A stretch of 64,000 nucleotides of DNA from Nakamurella sp. PAMC28650 (GCF_014303395.1 NZ_CP060298.1:62001-126000), one strand, 5' to 3'; shown: positions 50,963-60,273, counted from the first letter of the stretch. Program-made: numbers and translations. Notes: generated from the sequence alone by a model not told the origin.

Positions 50963-52900
50963 ATGCATTTGCGTGGACGTATTACCGTGTTCGCCGCGGC
51001 CAGCGCGCTGGCGGTTGCGGCACTCGGTCAGGGGGGTGTGGCCACCGCGGCCACCGCGACACCCAGTGCAGCCGGCCATCATCCGGTCCCGAACAGCACG
51101 CCCCAGTGGCTGGGCAGTGCGAAACATCTGGGCGCCGTCAGCACCGCGAGCGCGGTCGACTTCAGGGTCTACCTCACCCCGCGCGGCGGTACGGCCGCCG
51201 TGCAGAAGGCTGTCGCGGCAGTGTCCACTCCTGGTTCCGCGAACTACCGGAAGTTCCTGACCCCGGCCACTTATCACAGCACCTACGACCCGAGCGCCTC
51301 GACGGTCGCCTCGGTCCGGAGCTGGCTCGCCAGTGATGGCCTCAAGGTCCGGTCGGTCGCCGAATACAACTCCTACCTCCAGGTCAGCGGCACGGCCGCC
51401 CAGGCCCAGAAGGCATTCAGCACGACGATCGCCAGGTACACCCACAACGGAATGACGGTCCAGGCGAACACCACGCCGCTGACGGTCCCCGCCGCCGTCG
51501 CCGCCTCCGTGCTCACCGTGACCGGCATCGACACCACGCCGTCGCTCATGAAGGCGCAGGCGGTGGCCCCCGCCCCGCCGCCCACCGGTTTCAACAACGC
51601 CCGCCCGTGCTCCCAGTCCTACGGGCAGCTGACGGCCAAGTTCCAGGCCGACTACAAGACCCCACTGCCCAAGTTCAATGGCAAGTACCTGCCGTTCGCG
51701 GTGTGCGGCTACACCGGTCCACAGTTACGGGCGGCCTATGAAGGCAGCACCGTGCTCGACGGAACCGGCGTCACCGTCGGCATCGTCGATGCCTACCAGT
51801 CGCCGACGCTGGCTGCCGACGCCAACCAGTACGCCACCGGACACGGCGACGGCTCCTACCTCAAGGGACAGCTGAAGCAGGTCGTTCCCAAGACGTTCAC
51901 CAACCAGGACCTCTGCGATGCGTCCGGCTGGTACGGCGAGCAGTCCCTCGACGTGGAAGCCGTGCACGCCATGGCTCCCGCCGCCAACATCCGCTACTAC
52001 GGCGCGGCCAGCTGCCTGGACAGCGATTTCCTGACCACCATCACCAAGGTGGTCAACCAGAACCAGGTCCAGGTCGTCAGCAACTCCTACGGTGAGCCGG
52101 ACGGCGCGCTGAGCACCGGCTCGATCGTCGCCAACGAGGCGGTCTTCATGCAGGGTGCGCTGCAGGGCATCAGCTTCCTCTTCTCCTCGGGGGACAACGG
52201 CGACGAACTGGCCAACACCGGGATCAAGCAGTCGGACTCCTCCGCGTCCGATCCGTACGTCACGGCAGTGGGCGGAACGTCCACGGCCATCGACGCGAGT
52301 GGCTCGCTGGCGTTCCAGACCGGCTGGGGCACCAACAAGTACTCGCTGTCCTCCACCAACACCTGGACCTCGCGCGGCTTCTCCTACGGTGCAGGCGGCG
52401 GCTTCTCGACCCTGTTCAACCGCCCGGCCTACCAGAATGGCGTCGTGCCGGCGTCAGCTCCCCCCGGCCGCGCCGTTCCGGACGTCGCGATGGATGCCGA
52501 TCCCACCACCGGCATGCTGATCGGCGAGACCCAGACGTTCCCGGACGGCGTGCACTACGGCGAGTACCGCATCGGCGGCACCAGCCTGGCCTCGCCGTTG
52601 TTCGCGGGTATGACGGCCCTGCTGATCCAGCACGCCGGAGGTGGTCTCGGCTTCCTCAACCCGATCATCTACGGCCAGGTCAAGGCCGGGACCTTCACCG
52701 ACGTGGCGGGCAAGCCGAAGGACGTGGGCAACGTCCGGGTCGACTTCGCCAATGGCACCGACGCGAGCGGTGGCCTGCTCTACTCCATCCGGACCTTCAA
52801 CCAGGACTCGAGCCTGACCACGGTCCCCGGCTGGGACGACGTCACCGGCGTCGGCGTGCCGAACACCGGCTGGCTGACGAGCATCTCGCCGACCGGCTGA
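50963..52900 (+). CDS. Secreted sedolisin-type (S53) serine-carboxyl protease
   Basis: 645 residues. Sec signal with cleavage expected after about residue 30 (LAVAALGQGGVATAATA). Activation propeptide (about 45-200: FRVYLTPRGGTAAVQKAVAA, PGSANYRKFLTPATYHSTY) is followed by the S53 catalytic domain. The Glu-Asp pair is in GEQSLDVEAVHAMAP, the oxyanion Asp in FLFSSGDNGDE, the nucleophile Ser in RIGGTSLASPLFAGMTAL, and calcium-site residues near FTDVAGKPKDVG. Acid-active extracellular proteolysis is the family expectation. Confidence 0.93.
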   Translation: MHLRGRITVFAAASALAVAALGQGGVATAATATPSAAGHHPVPNSTPQWLGSAKHLGAVSTASAVDFRVYLTPRGGTAAVQKAVAAVSTPGSANYRKFLTPATYHSTYDPSASTVASVRSWLASDGLKVRSVAEYNSYLQVSGTAAQAQKAFSTTIARYTHNGMTVQANTTPLTVPAAVAASVLTVTGIDTTPSLMKAQAVAPAPPPTGFNNARPCSQSYGQLTAKFQADYKTPLPKFNGKYLPFAVCGYTGPQLRAAYEGSTVLDGTGVTVGIVDAYQSPTLAADANQYATGHGDGSYLKGQLKQVVPKTFTNQDLCDASGWYGEQSLDVEAVHAMAPAANIRYYGAASCLDSDFLTTITKVVNQNQVQVVSNSYGEPDGALSTGSIVANEAVFMQGALQGISFLFSSGDNGDELANTGIKQSDSSASDPYVTAVGGTSTAIDASGSLAFQTGWGTNKYSLSSTNTWTSRGFSYGAGGGFSTLFNRPAYQNGVVPASAPPGRAVPDVAMDADPTTGMLIGETQTFPDGVHYGEYRIGGTSLASPLFAGMTALLIQHAGGGLGFLNPIIYGQVKAGTFTDVAGKPKDVGNVRVDFANGTDASGGLLYSIRTFNQDSSLTTVPGWDDVTGVGVPNTGWLTSISPTG

Positions 52901-52970
52901 CCGCCGACCAGCTGATCGTGGCCGGCTGACCGCCGACCGGCTGACCGCCGACCAGCTGATCGTGGCCGGG
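52891..52970. repeat. 45-bp-period direct repeat overlapping the protease stop
   Basis: Two identical 35-bp blocks (52891-52925 and 52936-52970) with an internal GACCGGCTGACCGCC subrepeat. The first covers the last three codons and stop of the protease gene. Confidence 0.9.
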
Positions 52971-52997
52971 ACGACCCGGTGACCGCTGCACTGGAAC

Positions 52998-53040
52998 CCG
53001 CTGGGGTGACGGTCCTCTCCCAGGACCGTCACCCCAGCGG
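52998..53040. repeat. Perfect palindrome at a convergent junction (19-bp arms)
   Basis: CCGCTGGGGTGACGGTCCT (52998-53016) pairs fully with 53022-53040 around CTCCC. It lies 27 bp before the stop of the aminotransferase gene and after the protease, a bidirectional terminator by position. Confidence 0.88.
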
Positions 53041-53067
53041 CGTTTCCGGCGCACTGCCGGCCCCGGT

Positions 53068-53985
53068 TCAGGGGCAGTCCAGCAGCCCCTGCAGTTCGCT
53101 CGATCGCCAGCTGTCACCGCGGGGTGATCCGTCGATGCTCGTCACCTGCGTCAGCAACCGAATGCTGGAGGCCAGGAACACCCCGTCCGCCCCCAGCAGG
53201 TCGTCGCGCGTCAGCGCTCGGTAGGCGGTGGACCATCCGGCGTCCTGTGCGGCTCGGAACAGGCGAACGACGGTGATCCCGTCCAACACGCCCTCCAGCG
53301 GGGGGGTCAGCAGGGTGCGGCCCCGCAGGAGCACCACGGTGGCCGTCGGCGCCTCCAGCACGCCCCCGTCGGAGCCGATGAAGATGACGTCGTCCGCGTC
53401 GTGAGCCGAGGCATATCGCAGCGCCGCCATGTTGATCGCATAGGAGAGCGTCTTGGCGCCGGCCAGCAACCATGGAGCGGCGGCCGCGGCGGGCCCGCTG
53501 AATCCACGGTCCAGGAGCAGTACCCGGACACCGGTCACCCGTTGCCGCACAGCGGTTTCCGAGACTGCACTTCCGGTGACGTAGCAGGTGGGAACGCCAT
53601 GTTCCGGTCCGCGCGTGGCGATCAGTCGGAGCACCATGTCGCCGCCGGACCAGGAATCGAGGACCGCGTCGATGCCGCGCTGCCAGTCCATCGGATCCGG
53701 GAGGACCAGGTCGGTCATCCTGGCCGAGATGGCCATCCGGGCAAGGTGTTCCTCGAGATCCCGAGGTGTGCCGGCATGGACCAGCGTGGTTTCGAAGACG
53801 CCGTCCCCTCTGGTGACGCCGGCATCGTCCGGGCGCAGGAGCGGCACGGTCGAGGGCACCAGGCGCCCGTCCAGCAGGCCGACCACCATCGTCGGCGTCC
53901 GGCCCGCGAAGCCGGGCCGCGGCGCGCCGGAGGGGGAATCGTTGCTCTGCTGGTCGGCGGCGGTGGTCACCATCTGTTCTGTCAC
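53068..53985 (-). CDS. Aminotransferase class IV (aminodeoxychorismate lyase-like)
   Basis: 305-residue PLP fold type IV protein. Motifs: LLRPDDAGVTRGDGVFETTLVH, RMAISARMTDL, LAGAKTLSYAINMAALRYAS (PLP-lysine region), SDGGVLEAPTATVVLLRG (the E-x-P-T turn) and LEGVLDGITV. These fit PabC/branched-chain-like class IV enzymes. PabC (4-aminobenzoate synthesis) is the commonest annotation for the mycobacterial counterpart Rv0812. The GTG at 53985 lies 7 nt after TACGCT, so the transcript is probably leaderless. Confidence 0.8.
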   Translation of the reverse strand: MTEQMVTTAADQQSNDSPSGAPRPGFAGRTPTMVVGLLDGRLVPSTVPLLRPDDAGVTRGDGVFETTLVHAGTPRDLEEHLARMAISARMTDLVLPDPMDWQRGIDAVLDSWSGGDMVLRLIATRGPEHGVPTCYVTGSAVSETAVRQRVTGVRVLLLDRGFSGPAAAAAPWLLAGAKTLSYAINMAALRYASAHDADDVIFIGSDGGVLEAPTATVVLLRGRTLLTPPLEGVLDGITVVRLFRAAQDAGWSTAYRALTRDDLLGADGVFLASSIRLLTQVTSIDGSPRGDSWRSSELQGLLDCP

Positions 53986-53992
53986 GCAGACC

Positions 53993-53998
53993 AGCGTA
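53993..53998 (-). promoter_or_regulatory. -10 hexamer of the leaderless aminotransferase transcript
   Basis: TACGCT on the minus strand, 7 nt before the GTG at 53985. Confidence 0.6.
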
Positions 53999-54123
53999 TT
54001 GGTGAGGTCAACCACCGGGTCCGGACCTGAGGTCCGGGTAGAGATCTGCGTCGCACAGTGCGGCTCGCCCGCGGGGCGTACCGGGCTCCGTCGGGTCCGG
54101 CTCGCAGGAGCAGGTTCGAGTGG

Positions 54124-55266
54124 TCAGGGCGGCTCGGTACCCGGGCGCGCCACTGCTGACTCCAGAGGTGTTGGCAGCGACCACTTCTCCTCGACCCGGG
54201 CGAGCTTCCAGTAGGCGATCGCGGCCCCCCAGACCATCACGAACAGCCCGACCACGATGAAGCCCACGTTGCCCAGATCGATACCGGCGATCCAGTCGAC
54301 CACCGGGTTGCTGATCTCGAACCGGTGGTGCAGCACCCCGATCAGCTCGATGCTGCCGATCAGCAGCGCCACCGCCACCGAGAGCCCCGTGATGGTGAGG
54401 TTGTAGTAGACCTTCCTGATCGGATTGGCGAACGCCCAGCGGTAGGCCACGTTCATGAAGGCGCCGTCCAAGGTGTCGAACAGACTCATGCCTGCCGTGA
54501 ACAGCAGGGGCAGCACGAGGACGGCGTACCACGGCAGTCCGGCGGCGGCACCGCTGCCGGCGAGCACCAGCAGGGTGATCTCGGTGGCCGTGTCGAAACC
54601 GATGCCGAAAAGCAGCCCGATCGGATACATCTGCGCCGGATGCCTGATCGAGGACATCAGCGGCCGCAGGATGCGGGTGATGAAGCCGCGATCGTCCAGT
54701 GCGGCGTCAAGGGCGTGCGCGTCGTAGCCCTCGGACCTGGCCCGCCGGTACACCCGGACGATGCCCAACAGGGCGAGGAGGTTGATGAAACCGATCAGCA
54801 GCAGGAACAATCCCGACACCGAGGTGCTGACCAGCCCGAGAATCTGGTGCGCCTCGGAACTCTCGCTGCCCAGGCCGGCCACCGCACGGACGCCGAACGC
54901 CACCAGCGCAGCGAGCACGAAGACCACCGTGGAATGTCCGAGGGCGAACCAGAACCCAACGGACACCGGCCGTTTCCCGTCGGCGAGCAGCTTCCGGGTG
55001 GTGTTGTCGATCGCCGCGATGTGGTCGGCATCGAAGGCATGTCGCATCCCGAGCGTGAAGGCCGTGACACCCAGCCCGACACCGAACACCTGCTCACCCA
55101 GCTTGAGATGCTGCGGGGCAACCACTCCGAGCAGGACGACCCAGGCCACCGCGTTCATGGCCAGGATGACGACCATGATCACTGCGGAGCTCCGCCACTC
55201 CGCACGTGACAACCGGCCCGGCGGGGGCACAACGGGACGGGCGGATCCGTCAGGGGAGACAGGCAT
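54124..55266 (-). CDS. NiCoT-family nickel/cobalt transporter (HoxN/NixA type)
   Basis: 380 residues with about eight membrane helices. The NiCoT metal signature TLGMRHAFDADHIAAIDNTTR is present in helix 2 (core RHAFDADHIAAIDNT), with VGFWFALGHSTVVFVLAAL, LLFGIGFDTATEITLLVL and LFTAGMSLFDTLDGAFM. The ATG at 55266 is chosen because a longer frame would start inside the B12 box. The cobalamin riboswitch immediately upstream indicates that cobalt for B12 is the transported ion. Confidence 0.93.
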   Translation of the reverse strand: MPVSPDGSARPVVPPPGRLSRAEWRSSAVIMVVILAMNAVAWVVLLGVVAPQHLKLGEQVFGVGLGVTAFTLGMRHAFDADHIAAIDNTTRKLLADGKRPVSVGFWFALGHSTVVFVLAALVAFGVRAVAGLGSESSEAHQILGLVSTSVSGLFLLLIGFINLLALLGIVRVYRRARSEGYDAHALDAALDDRGFITRILRPLMSSIRHPAQMYPIGLLFGIGFDTATEITLLVLAGSGAAAGLPWYAVLVLPLLFTAGMSLFDTLDGAFMNVAYRWAFANPIRKVYYNLTITGLSVAVALLIGSIELIGVLHHRFEISNPVVDWIAGIDLGNVGFIVVGLFVMVWGAAIAYWKLARVEEKWSLPTPLESAVARPGTEPP

Positions 55267-55315
55267 AGCGGGAAATCCCTCTTCCAACACCTCGTGGACA
55301 GGACACAGCAGCGTC

Positions 55316-55515
55316 ATGGCCGGTCTCCTGGCTCGCAGACCCCGGACGAGGACCGGGGCTGGGTTCGCCTTCCCGGACCGTGAGATCCAGTGGCGAGAAG
55401 AACCCAACTTGCTTCTGCTGACAGTGGCGAGGGCCGCTCCGGTTTCACACCGGATTCCCGAACACCGTGACGGGGAAACCGTAGTCGGCTCCTCCGGGCT
55501 GCGGCAAGCCACCCC
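55316..55515 (-). ncRNA. Cobalamin (B12) riboswitch
   Basis: On the minus strand the core reads GGAATCCGGTGTGAAACCGG then AGCGGCCCTCGCCACTGT (55421-55460 plus strand), and the B12 box GCCAGGAGACCGGCC lies at 55318-55332. Arrangement and spacing are those of cobalamin riboswitches. It lies 50 nt before the NiCoT start and should lower expression when adenosylcobalamin is abundant. Outer boundaries are approximate. Confidence 0.92.
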
Positions 55516-55536
55516 GTACCGACCGGCCCCCCCGCT

Positions 55537-55567
55537 GGGTCGGCGCGGGGTCGGCGCGGGGTCGATC
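55537..55567. repeat. 11-bp tandem repeat between coaA and the riboswitch
   Basis: GGGTCGGCGCG at 55537-55547 and 55548-55558, then a partial third unit that runs into the coaA stop codon. Confidence 0.8.
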
Positions 55568-56588
55568 AGAGCTTGCGCAGACGAACCTTCGTCACCGCGT
55601 GATCCGGGCCCTTGGTCAGCACCAGGTTGGCGCGGCCACGGGTGGGAAGAATGTTCTCCACCAGGTTGGGTGCATTGATGCTGTCCCAGAACTGACCGGC
55701 CAGCTCCACGGCCTTCTCGTCGCTCACCACCGCGAAACGCGCGAAGAACGAGTCCGGATCGGAGAACGCGCCGTGCCGGAAGCTCAGGAATCGATCGGTG
55801 TACCAGCGCTTGATGTCCGGCGTCTCGGCATCCACGTAGATGGAGAAGTCGAAGAAGTCGCTGACGGCGAGCGCGCTGCGGCCCTCGTCATCCAGGCGCG
55901 CCGGCTGCAGCACGTTGAGGCCCTCGACGATCAGCACGTCCGGCCGGTGCACGACGACCTCGTCGTCGGTGAGGATGTCGTAGGTCAGGTGGTCGTACTT
56001 CGGGGCACGCACCTCGGCGGCTCCCGACTTGACCTCGGCCACGAACCGAAGCAGCGCCCGCCGGTCGTACGACTCGGGAAAACCCTTGCGCGCCATCAGG
56101 CCCCGCTCCTCGAGCACCGCGTTGGGGTAGAGGAATCCGTCGGTGGTGACCAGCTCCACCCGCGGCGTGTCCGGCCAGCGGGCGAGCATCTCGCGCAGCA
56201 CCCTGGCGGTGGTCGACTTGCCCACGGCGACCGACCCGGCCACGCCGATGACGAACGGTGTCCGCGACGCCTGCTCGCCCAGGAAGGTGGAGGTGACCTT
56301 GTGCAGCTCGCCCGTCCCGGCCACGTAGAGGTTGAGCAGCCGGGACAGCGGGCGGTAGATCGTGTCGACCTCGGCGAGGTCGATCGGGTCGCCGAGGCCG
56401 GAAATCCGCTCCAGTTCCTGCTCCGTCATCGGGAGAGGAGTCGCCTTCGCCAGCGACGCCCACTGGTCGCGGTCCAGCTCCACGTACGGCGTGATACCCG
56501 AACCGTTGAAGACGGGAGGGCTCTGCAGCGCCGTGAGGGCGCCCGCCCAGGCTCGATCCCGATGGTTGACTTCGTCGTCACCTGCCAT
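55566..56588 (-). CDS. coaA: Pantothenate kinase type I
   Basis: 340-residue P-loop kinase for the first step of coenzyme A synthesis. N-terminal [14 protein letters not shown], then LLNLYVAG, Walker [73 protein letters not shown] and a C-terminal [12 protein letters not shown]. All substrate and CoA-binding segments of CoaA are intact. The ATG at 56588 gives about 25 residues more than E. coli CoaA. Divergent from ygfZ. Confidence 0.95.
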   Translation of the reverse strand: MAGDDEVNHRDRAWAGALTALQSPPVFNGSGITPYVELDRDQWASLAKATPLPMTEQELERISGLGDPIDLAEVDTIYRPLSRLLNLYVAGTGELHKVTSTFLGEQASRTPFVIGVAGSVAVGKSTTARVLREMLARWPDTPRVELVTTDGFLYPNAVLEERGLMARKGFPESYDRRALLRFVAEVKSGAAEVRAPKYDHLTYDILTDDEVVVHRPDVLIVEGLNVLQPARLDDEGRSALAVSDFFDFSIYVDAETPDIKRWYTDRFLSFRHGAFSDPDSFFARFAVVSDEKAVELAGQFWDSINAPNLVENILPTRGRANLVLTKGPDHAVTKVRLRKL

Positions 56589-56684
56589 GATCTGCAGATC
56601 ATGCCGCCCCGAACGGCTCAGCGCGCAATCAGCAGGGTGTGACCTGGGCCGCACCGGCGAGAATCGGCCGCGGGGAAGCGCGCC

Positions 56685-56690
56685 TACGAT
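56685..56690 (+). promoter_or_regulatory. -10 hexamer of the leaderless ygfZ transcript
   Basis: TACGAT is followed by 6 nt and GTG at 56697. Confidence 0.6.
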
Positions 56691-56696
56691 GGGTGG

Positions 56697-57803
56697 GTGG
56701 CGACTTCCTACCGATCTCCCCTGCTCTCCTTCCCCGATGCGGTCGCGAGCGGCGACGCCGAGGCACCGGATGCGGGTGTGGCCTGGCACTACGGCGATCC
56801 GGTCGGGGAACAGCGCGCCGCCGTGCGTGGCACGGCCCTTTTCGACCTGTCCCACCGCGGCGTCATCGCCGTCTCCGGTCCTGACCGGCTGACCTGGCTG
56901 AACACGTTGACCAGCCAGCTGCTCACCGATCTACCCGCCGGCGGGGTCACCCAGGCGTTGGTGCTCTCCCCCAACGGTCACGTCGAACACCACATGGGCG
57001 TCACCGAGCTGGCCGAGGTCACCTACCTCGACACCGAACCGATGACCGCCGAGGCCCTGCTGAAGTACCTGCAGATGATGATCTTCTGGTCGGAGGTCGA
57101 GGTGGCCAGGGTCGACCTGGCCCAGGTCGGCCTGCTCGGTCCGACCACGGTCGACGTCCTCTCGGCGGCCGGTCTGCCCGGGGCGGATCTGACGGCCGGG
57201 ACCGCTGCCCCCCTTCCCGGGGGCGGGTTCGTCAGGCGCGTCGACGACCGGGTCGATCTGTTCCTCCCGCGGCCGGAGCTGGCTGACGTCGCCGCGACCC
57301 TGATGGCGGCCGGAGCCCGTCCGGCGGGCAGCTGGGCCCACGAGGCGTTGCGCATCCCCGCCCACCGGCCGCGGCTCGGCGTCGACACCGACGACCGGAC
57401 GATCCCGAACGAGGTCAGCTGGCTGCTCTCGGCCGTTCACCTGAACAAGGGCTGCTACCGCGGCCAGGAAACCGTCGCCAGGGTCAACAACCTCGGTCGG
57501 CCGCCGCGCAAGCTGGTGATGCTCCACCTGGACGGCTCGGCCGACCGGCTGCCGGAGACCGGTGCGCCGGTGACGACCGCCGACGGGCGGGTCGTCGGGC
57601 GCGTCGGGACGGTGGCCCATCACCACGAAGACGGACCGATCGCACTGGCGATGATCAAGCGCTCCCTCCCGCCGGGCACCCCGCTGCTGGCCGACGGGGT
57701 CGACGCCGCCGTCGATCCGGATGACCTGGCGGAGGATGCTCCGGCCGGCCCCCCGCAGTCGGCCGTCGACCGCCGCACGTTCACCGATATCCGGCGCCGT
57801 TGA
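56697..57803 (+). CDS. ygfZ: Folate-binding YgfZ-family protein
   Basis: 368-residue GcvT-fold protein needed for repair or assembly of some Fe-S enzymes. N-terminal [31 protein letters not shown] and the YgfZ signature [19 protein letters not shown] with the conserved Cys at about 260. C-terminal [26 protein letters not shown]. The start follows a -10 hexamer by 6 nt. It overlaps the next gene by the TGATG arrangement. From memory Rv0811c is the counterpart. Confidence 0.92.
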   Translation: MATSYRSPLLSFPDAVASGDAEAPDAGVAWHYGDPVGEQRAAVRGTALFDLSHRGVIAVSGPDRLTWLNTLTSQLLTDLPAGGVTQALVLSPNGHVEHHMGVTELAEVTYLDTEPMTAEALLKYLQMMIFWSEVEVARVDLAQVGLLGPTTVDVLSAAGLPGADLTAGTAAPLPGGGFVRRVDDRVDLFLPRPELADVAATLMAAGARPAGSWAHEALRIPAHRPRLGVDTDDRTIPNEVSWLLSAVHLNKGCYRGQETVARVNNLGRPPRKLVMLHLDGSADRLPETGAPVTTADGRVVGRVGTVAHHHEDGPIALAMIKRSLPPGTPLLADGVDAAVDPDDLAEDAPAGPPQSAVDRRTFTDIRRR

Positions 57804-58750
57804 TGCAGCTGGTCTCGATCGACGAAATCACCGACGCCGCAACGAGGATCGCCGGAGTCGCCGTCCGCACTCCCCTGCTGGCATCGCCGTGGCCGGGACT
57901 CTGGCTGAAACCCGAAGGACTGCAACCCATCGGAGCCTTCAAGATCCGTGGAGCCATGACGGCGATGTCCCGCCTTGCGCCGGACGTCAGATCGCGGGGC
58001 GTGATCGCGCACTCCTCCGGCAACCATGCCCAGGCGGTGGCGTACGCGGCCAGGATGTTCGGGGTCGACGCCCACATCGTCATCCCCGAGAACGCACCGG
58101 CGCGCAAGATCGAGGCGACCCGCGCTCTCGGGGCGACCGTGGAACTGGTGCCGGTGGAGCGGCGATTCAGCCGCCCGGCCGAACTGGTCGCCGAGACCGG
58201 AAAGGCGATGATCGCCCCGTTCGACGACCGCAACGTCATCTCCGGGCAGGGCACCATCGGGTTGGAGATAGCCGCCGACTTCACCGGGCCGTTGACGACG
58301 GTGCTGGTGCCGATCTCCGGAGGGGGACTGATCTCGGGCATCGCGGCGGCCCTGGCTGCGTTGCGTCCGGACGTGAAGGTGATCGGTGTCGAGCCCGAAC
58401 TCGCCGGTGACGCCGCCGACTCCTTCCGCAGCGGTGAACGAAAGGCCTGGGCCCCGGCCGACACGGCCCGGACCATCGCCGACGGCCTCCGGACGTTCAG
58501 CGTCGGCGAGCTGCCCTGGGAGCACATCCGCAACCAGGTCCACGACATCATCACGGTGAGCGAGGACGAGATCATCGACGCCACCAGACGACTCGCGTTC
58601 GAAGCGCGGCTGGTCGCGGAGCCCTCCGGCGCGGTTCCGGTCGCCGCCTGGTTGCACCACCGGTCCCGACTGCCCGACGGGAACGCCGTCGCGGTGGTGT
58701 CCGGCGGCAACATCGATCCCGATGTGTTCCGGATGGTGCTGGGTGCCTGA
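57803..58750 (+). CDS. Threonine/serine dehydratase-like PLP enzyme
   Basis: 315-residue fold type II PLP enzyme. PLP lysine in GLQPIGAFKIRGAMTAM, substrate loop SSGNHAQAVAYAARMFG, phosphate loop PISGGGLISGIAAAL and C-terminal VVSGGNIDPDVF. It lacks the ACT-like regulatory domain of biosynthetic IlvA, so a catabolic threonine/serine dehydratase or serine racemase role fits. ATG overlaps the ygfZ stop. Confidence 0.88.
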   Translation: MQLVSIDEITDAATRIAGVAVRTPLLASPWPGLWLKPEGLQPIGAFKIRGAMTAMSRLAPDVRSRGVIAHSSGNHAQAVAYAARMFGVDAHIVIPENAPARKIEATRALGATVELVPVERRFSRPAELVAETGKAMIAPFDDRNVISGQGTIGLEIAADFTGPLTTVLVPISGGGLISGIAAALAALRPDVKVIGVEPELAGDAADSFRSGERKAWAPADTARTIADGLRTFSVGELPWEHIRNQVHDIITVSEDEIIDATRRLAFEARLVAEPSGAVPVAAWLHHRSRLPDGNAVAVVSGGNIDPDVFRMVLGA

Positions 58751-59285
58751 GGTACCCGCTCCGCCTGGGACGCCTGCTCCGCCTGCTCCGGCCGGGACGC
58801 TGATCACCGTCGCGCCGGCGGCCGGCCCGATCGGCCACCTGCTCCGGACGGCCATCGACGCCGAACAGGTCGGGGCCACCCGCCTGCACCTTCCGGCGGA
58901 CCAGCTCGATCTCGACGTGGCCGTCTCGGCGCTGCGCGAGCAGACGACCCTGATCGTCACCTGCGATGCGCACGTGGCGGGACTGGACGTCATCGGCACG
59001 GATTTTGCCGACGTCGATCTGGAGCAGACGACGGACCTACCCGCCCTGGTCGCCGAGGTGGCCAGGGTGGTGGCCATGCATCCGGCCGGCGTCAGCATCT
59101 GCGGCGCCGGTCCCGCGGCCCTGCCGGTCCTGCTCGCGACGCTGGCCGCCGGCGGCCACGTCAGGGTCGCCGCCGCGGTCAAGGACCACGCCGCGCTGGT
59201 CGCGCGGGCCAGCGGGCTGGCCCGGATCGCCGGCCGCGCCCCACTGGACTCCGCGGCGGCCCGACGGCTTCTGGGCACCCCATGA
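58743..59285 (+). CDS. Short BKACE-like (DUF849-related) protein, tentative
   Basis: 180 residues from a GTG that overlaps the dehydratase stop by 8 bp. A Pro/Ala-rich N-terminus leads to an alpha/beta region (LITVAPAAGPIGHLLRTAID, AGATRLHLPADQLDL-like segments) and a C-terminus GGHVRVAAAVKDHAALVARA, then SGLARIAGRAPLDSAAARRLLG. This resembles the end of beta-keto-acid cleavage enzymes (GGHVRVG-L-D, then an LV-x-x-A helix and a terminal LLG). At about 60 percent of normal length, without the zinc His pair, it may be a degenerate or specialised relative. Confidence 0.45.
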   Translation: MPEVPAPPGTPAPPAPAGTLITVAPAAGPIGHLLRTAIDAEQVGATRLHLPADQLDLDVAVSALREQTTLIVTCDAHVAGLDVIGTDFADVDLEQTTDLPALVAEVARVVAMHPAGVSICGAGPAALPVLLATLAAGGHVRVAAAVKDHAALVARASGLARIAGRAPLDSAAARRLLGTP

Positions 59286-59319
59286 CAGCACTGGAACCAA
59301 CGAGAGGTCGACAGCACTG

Positions 59320-60273
59320 ATGAGCACACCGGTCGAACTGGTGCGGGTGATCCGCTCCGGTTTTCACGAGGGCAGCCACTACGGATCCGTAGTGGTGGTG
59401 GACACCGACGGCTCGGTCCTGCACGCCCGGGGTCCGGTCGACGCGCCGGTCTTCCCCCGCTCGTCGAACAAGCCATTCCAGGCGGTGGCCATGCTGGCGG
59501 CCGGCGCGCAGCTCGACGGCGCCGATCTGGCCCTGTCGGCCGCCTCCCATTCCGGCGAGGCGATACACACGTCCAGGGTGCGTTCGATGCTGGAGCGCGT
59601 GTCGCTCGGCGAGTCGGATCTGGGCTGCCCCGACGCGCTGCCCATGAACGAGACGGCGCGCAACCAGGTGCTCGCGGCCGGCGGGGCCCCGAGCAAGATC
59701 TACATGAACTGCTCCGGCAAGCACGCGGGCATGTTGACTGCGTGCGTGGAGCACGGCTGGGACACGGCCACCTACCTGGCCACCGACCACCCGCTCCAGC
59801 TGTCGGTCCGCGATCAGGTGGCACGCCTGGCGGAGGAGGAGCCGTCCGCGGTGGGGATCGACGGGTGCGGCGCCCCGCTGTTCGCGATCTCGCTGACCGG
59901 CCTGGCCAGGGCCTTCGGCCGGGTCAACGCCGCTGCGCCCGGGACGGCGGAACACGCTGTTGCACATGCCATGCGGGAGTTTCCGGAGATGGTCGGCGGT
60001 ACCGGCCGCGAGGACACACGTCTGATGCAGGCTCATCGCGGACTGCTGGTCAAGGGTGGGGCGGAGGGCGTGCACTGCGCAGCGCTGCCCGACGGCCGGA
60101 CGGTCGCGGTCAAGATCATCGACGGCAGCGATCGGGGCCGCATGCCGGTGCTGGTCGCCGGCCTGCGGATGCTGGGCCTGGAGTCCGCTCTGCTGGACGA
60201 ACTGGGGACCGGCGTCGTTCTCGGCGGCGGCCGCCAGGTCGGCACCAGCGAACTCGCAGCCGGGGTCTTCTGA
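59320..60273 (+). CDS. L-asparaginase II-type (thermolabile/RXR family) asparaginase
   Basis: 317 residues. Features of the AnsA-unrelated asparaginase II family: VVVVDTDGSVLHARG, FPRSSNKPFQAVAMLAAG (catalytic Ser and Lys), SAASHSGEAIHTSRV, MNCSGKHAGMLTAC and GIDGCGAPLFAISLTGLARA. It converts asparagine to aspartate and ammonia. ATG with GAGAGG upstream, 34 bp after the BKACE-like gene. Confidence 0.88.
   Translation: MSTPVELVRVIRSGFHEGSHYGSVVVVDTDGSVLHARGPVDAPVFPRSSNKPFQAVAMLAAGAQLDGADLALSAASHSGEAIHTSRVRSMLERVSLGESDLGCPDALPMNETARNQVLAAGGAPSKIYMNCSGKHAGMLTACVEHGWDTATYLATDHPLQLSVRDQVARLAEEEPSAVGIDGCGAPLFAISLTGLARAFGRVNAAAPGTAEHAVAHAMREFPEMVGGTGREDTRLMQAHRGLLVKGGAEGVHCAALPDGRTVAVKIIDGSDRGRMPVLVAGLRMLGLESALLDELGTGVVLGGGRQVGTSELAAGVF

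Noticed and set aside
52998-53040. Copy of palindrome A or B
   Set aside because: The arms share no meaningful sequence with either; only size and position are similar.
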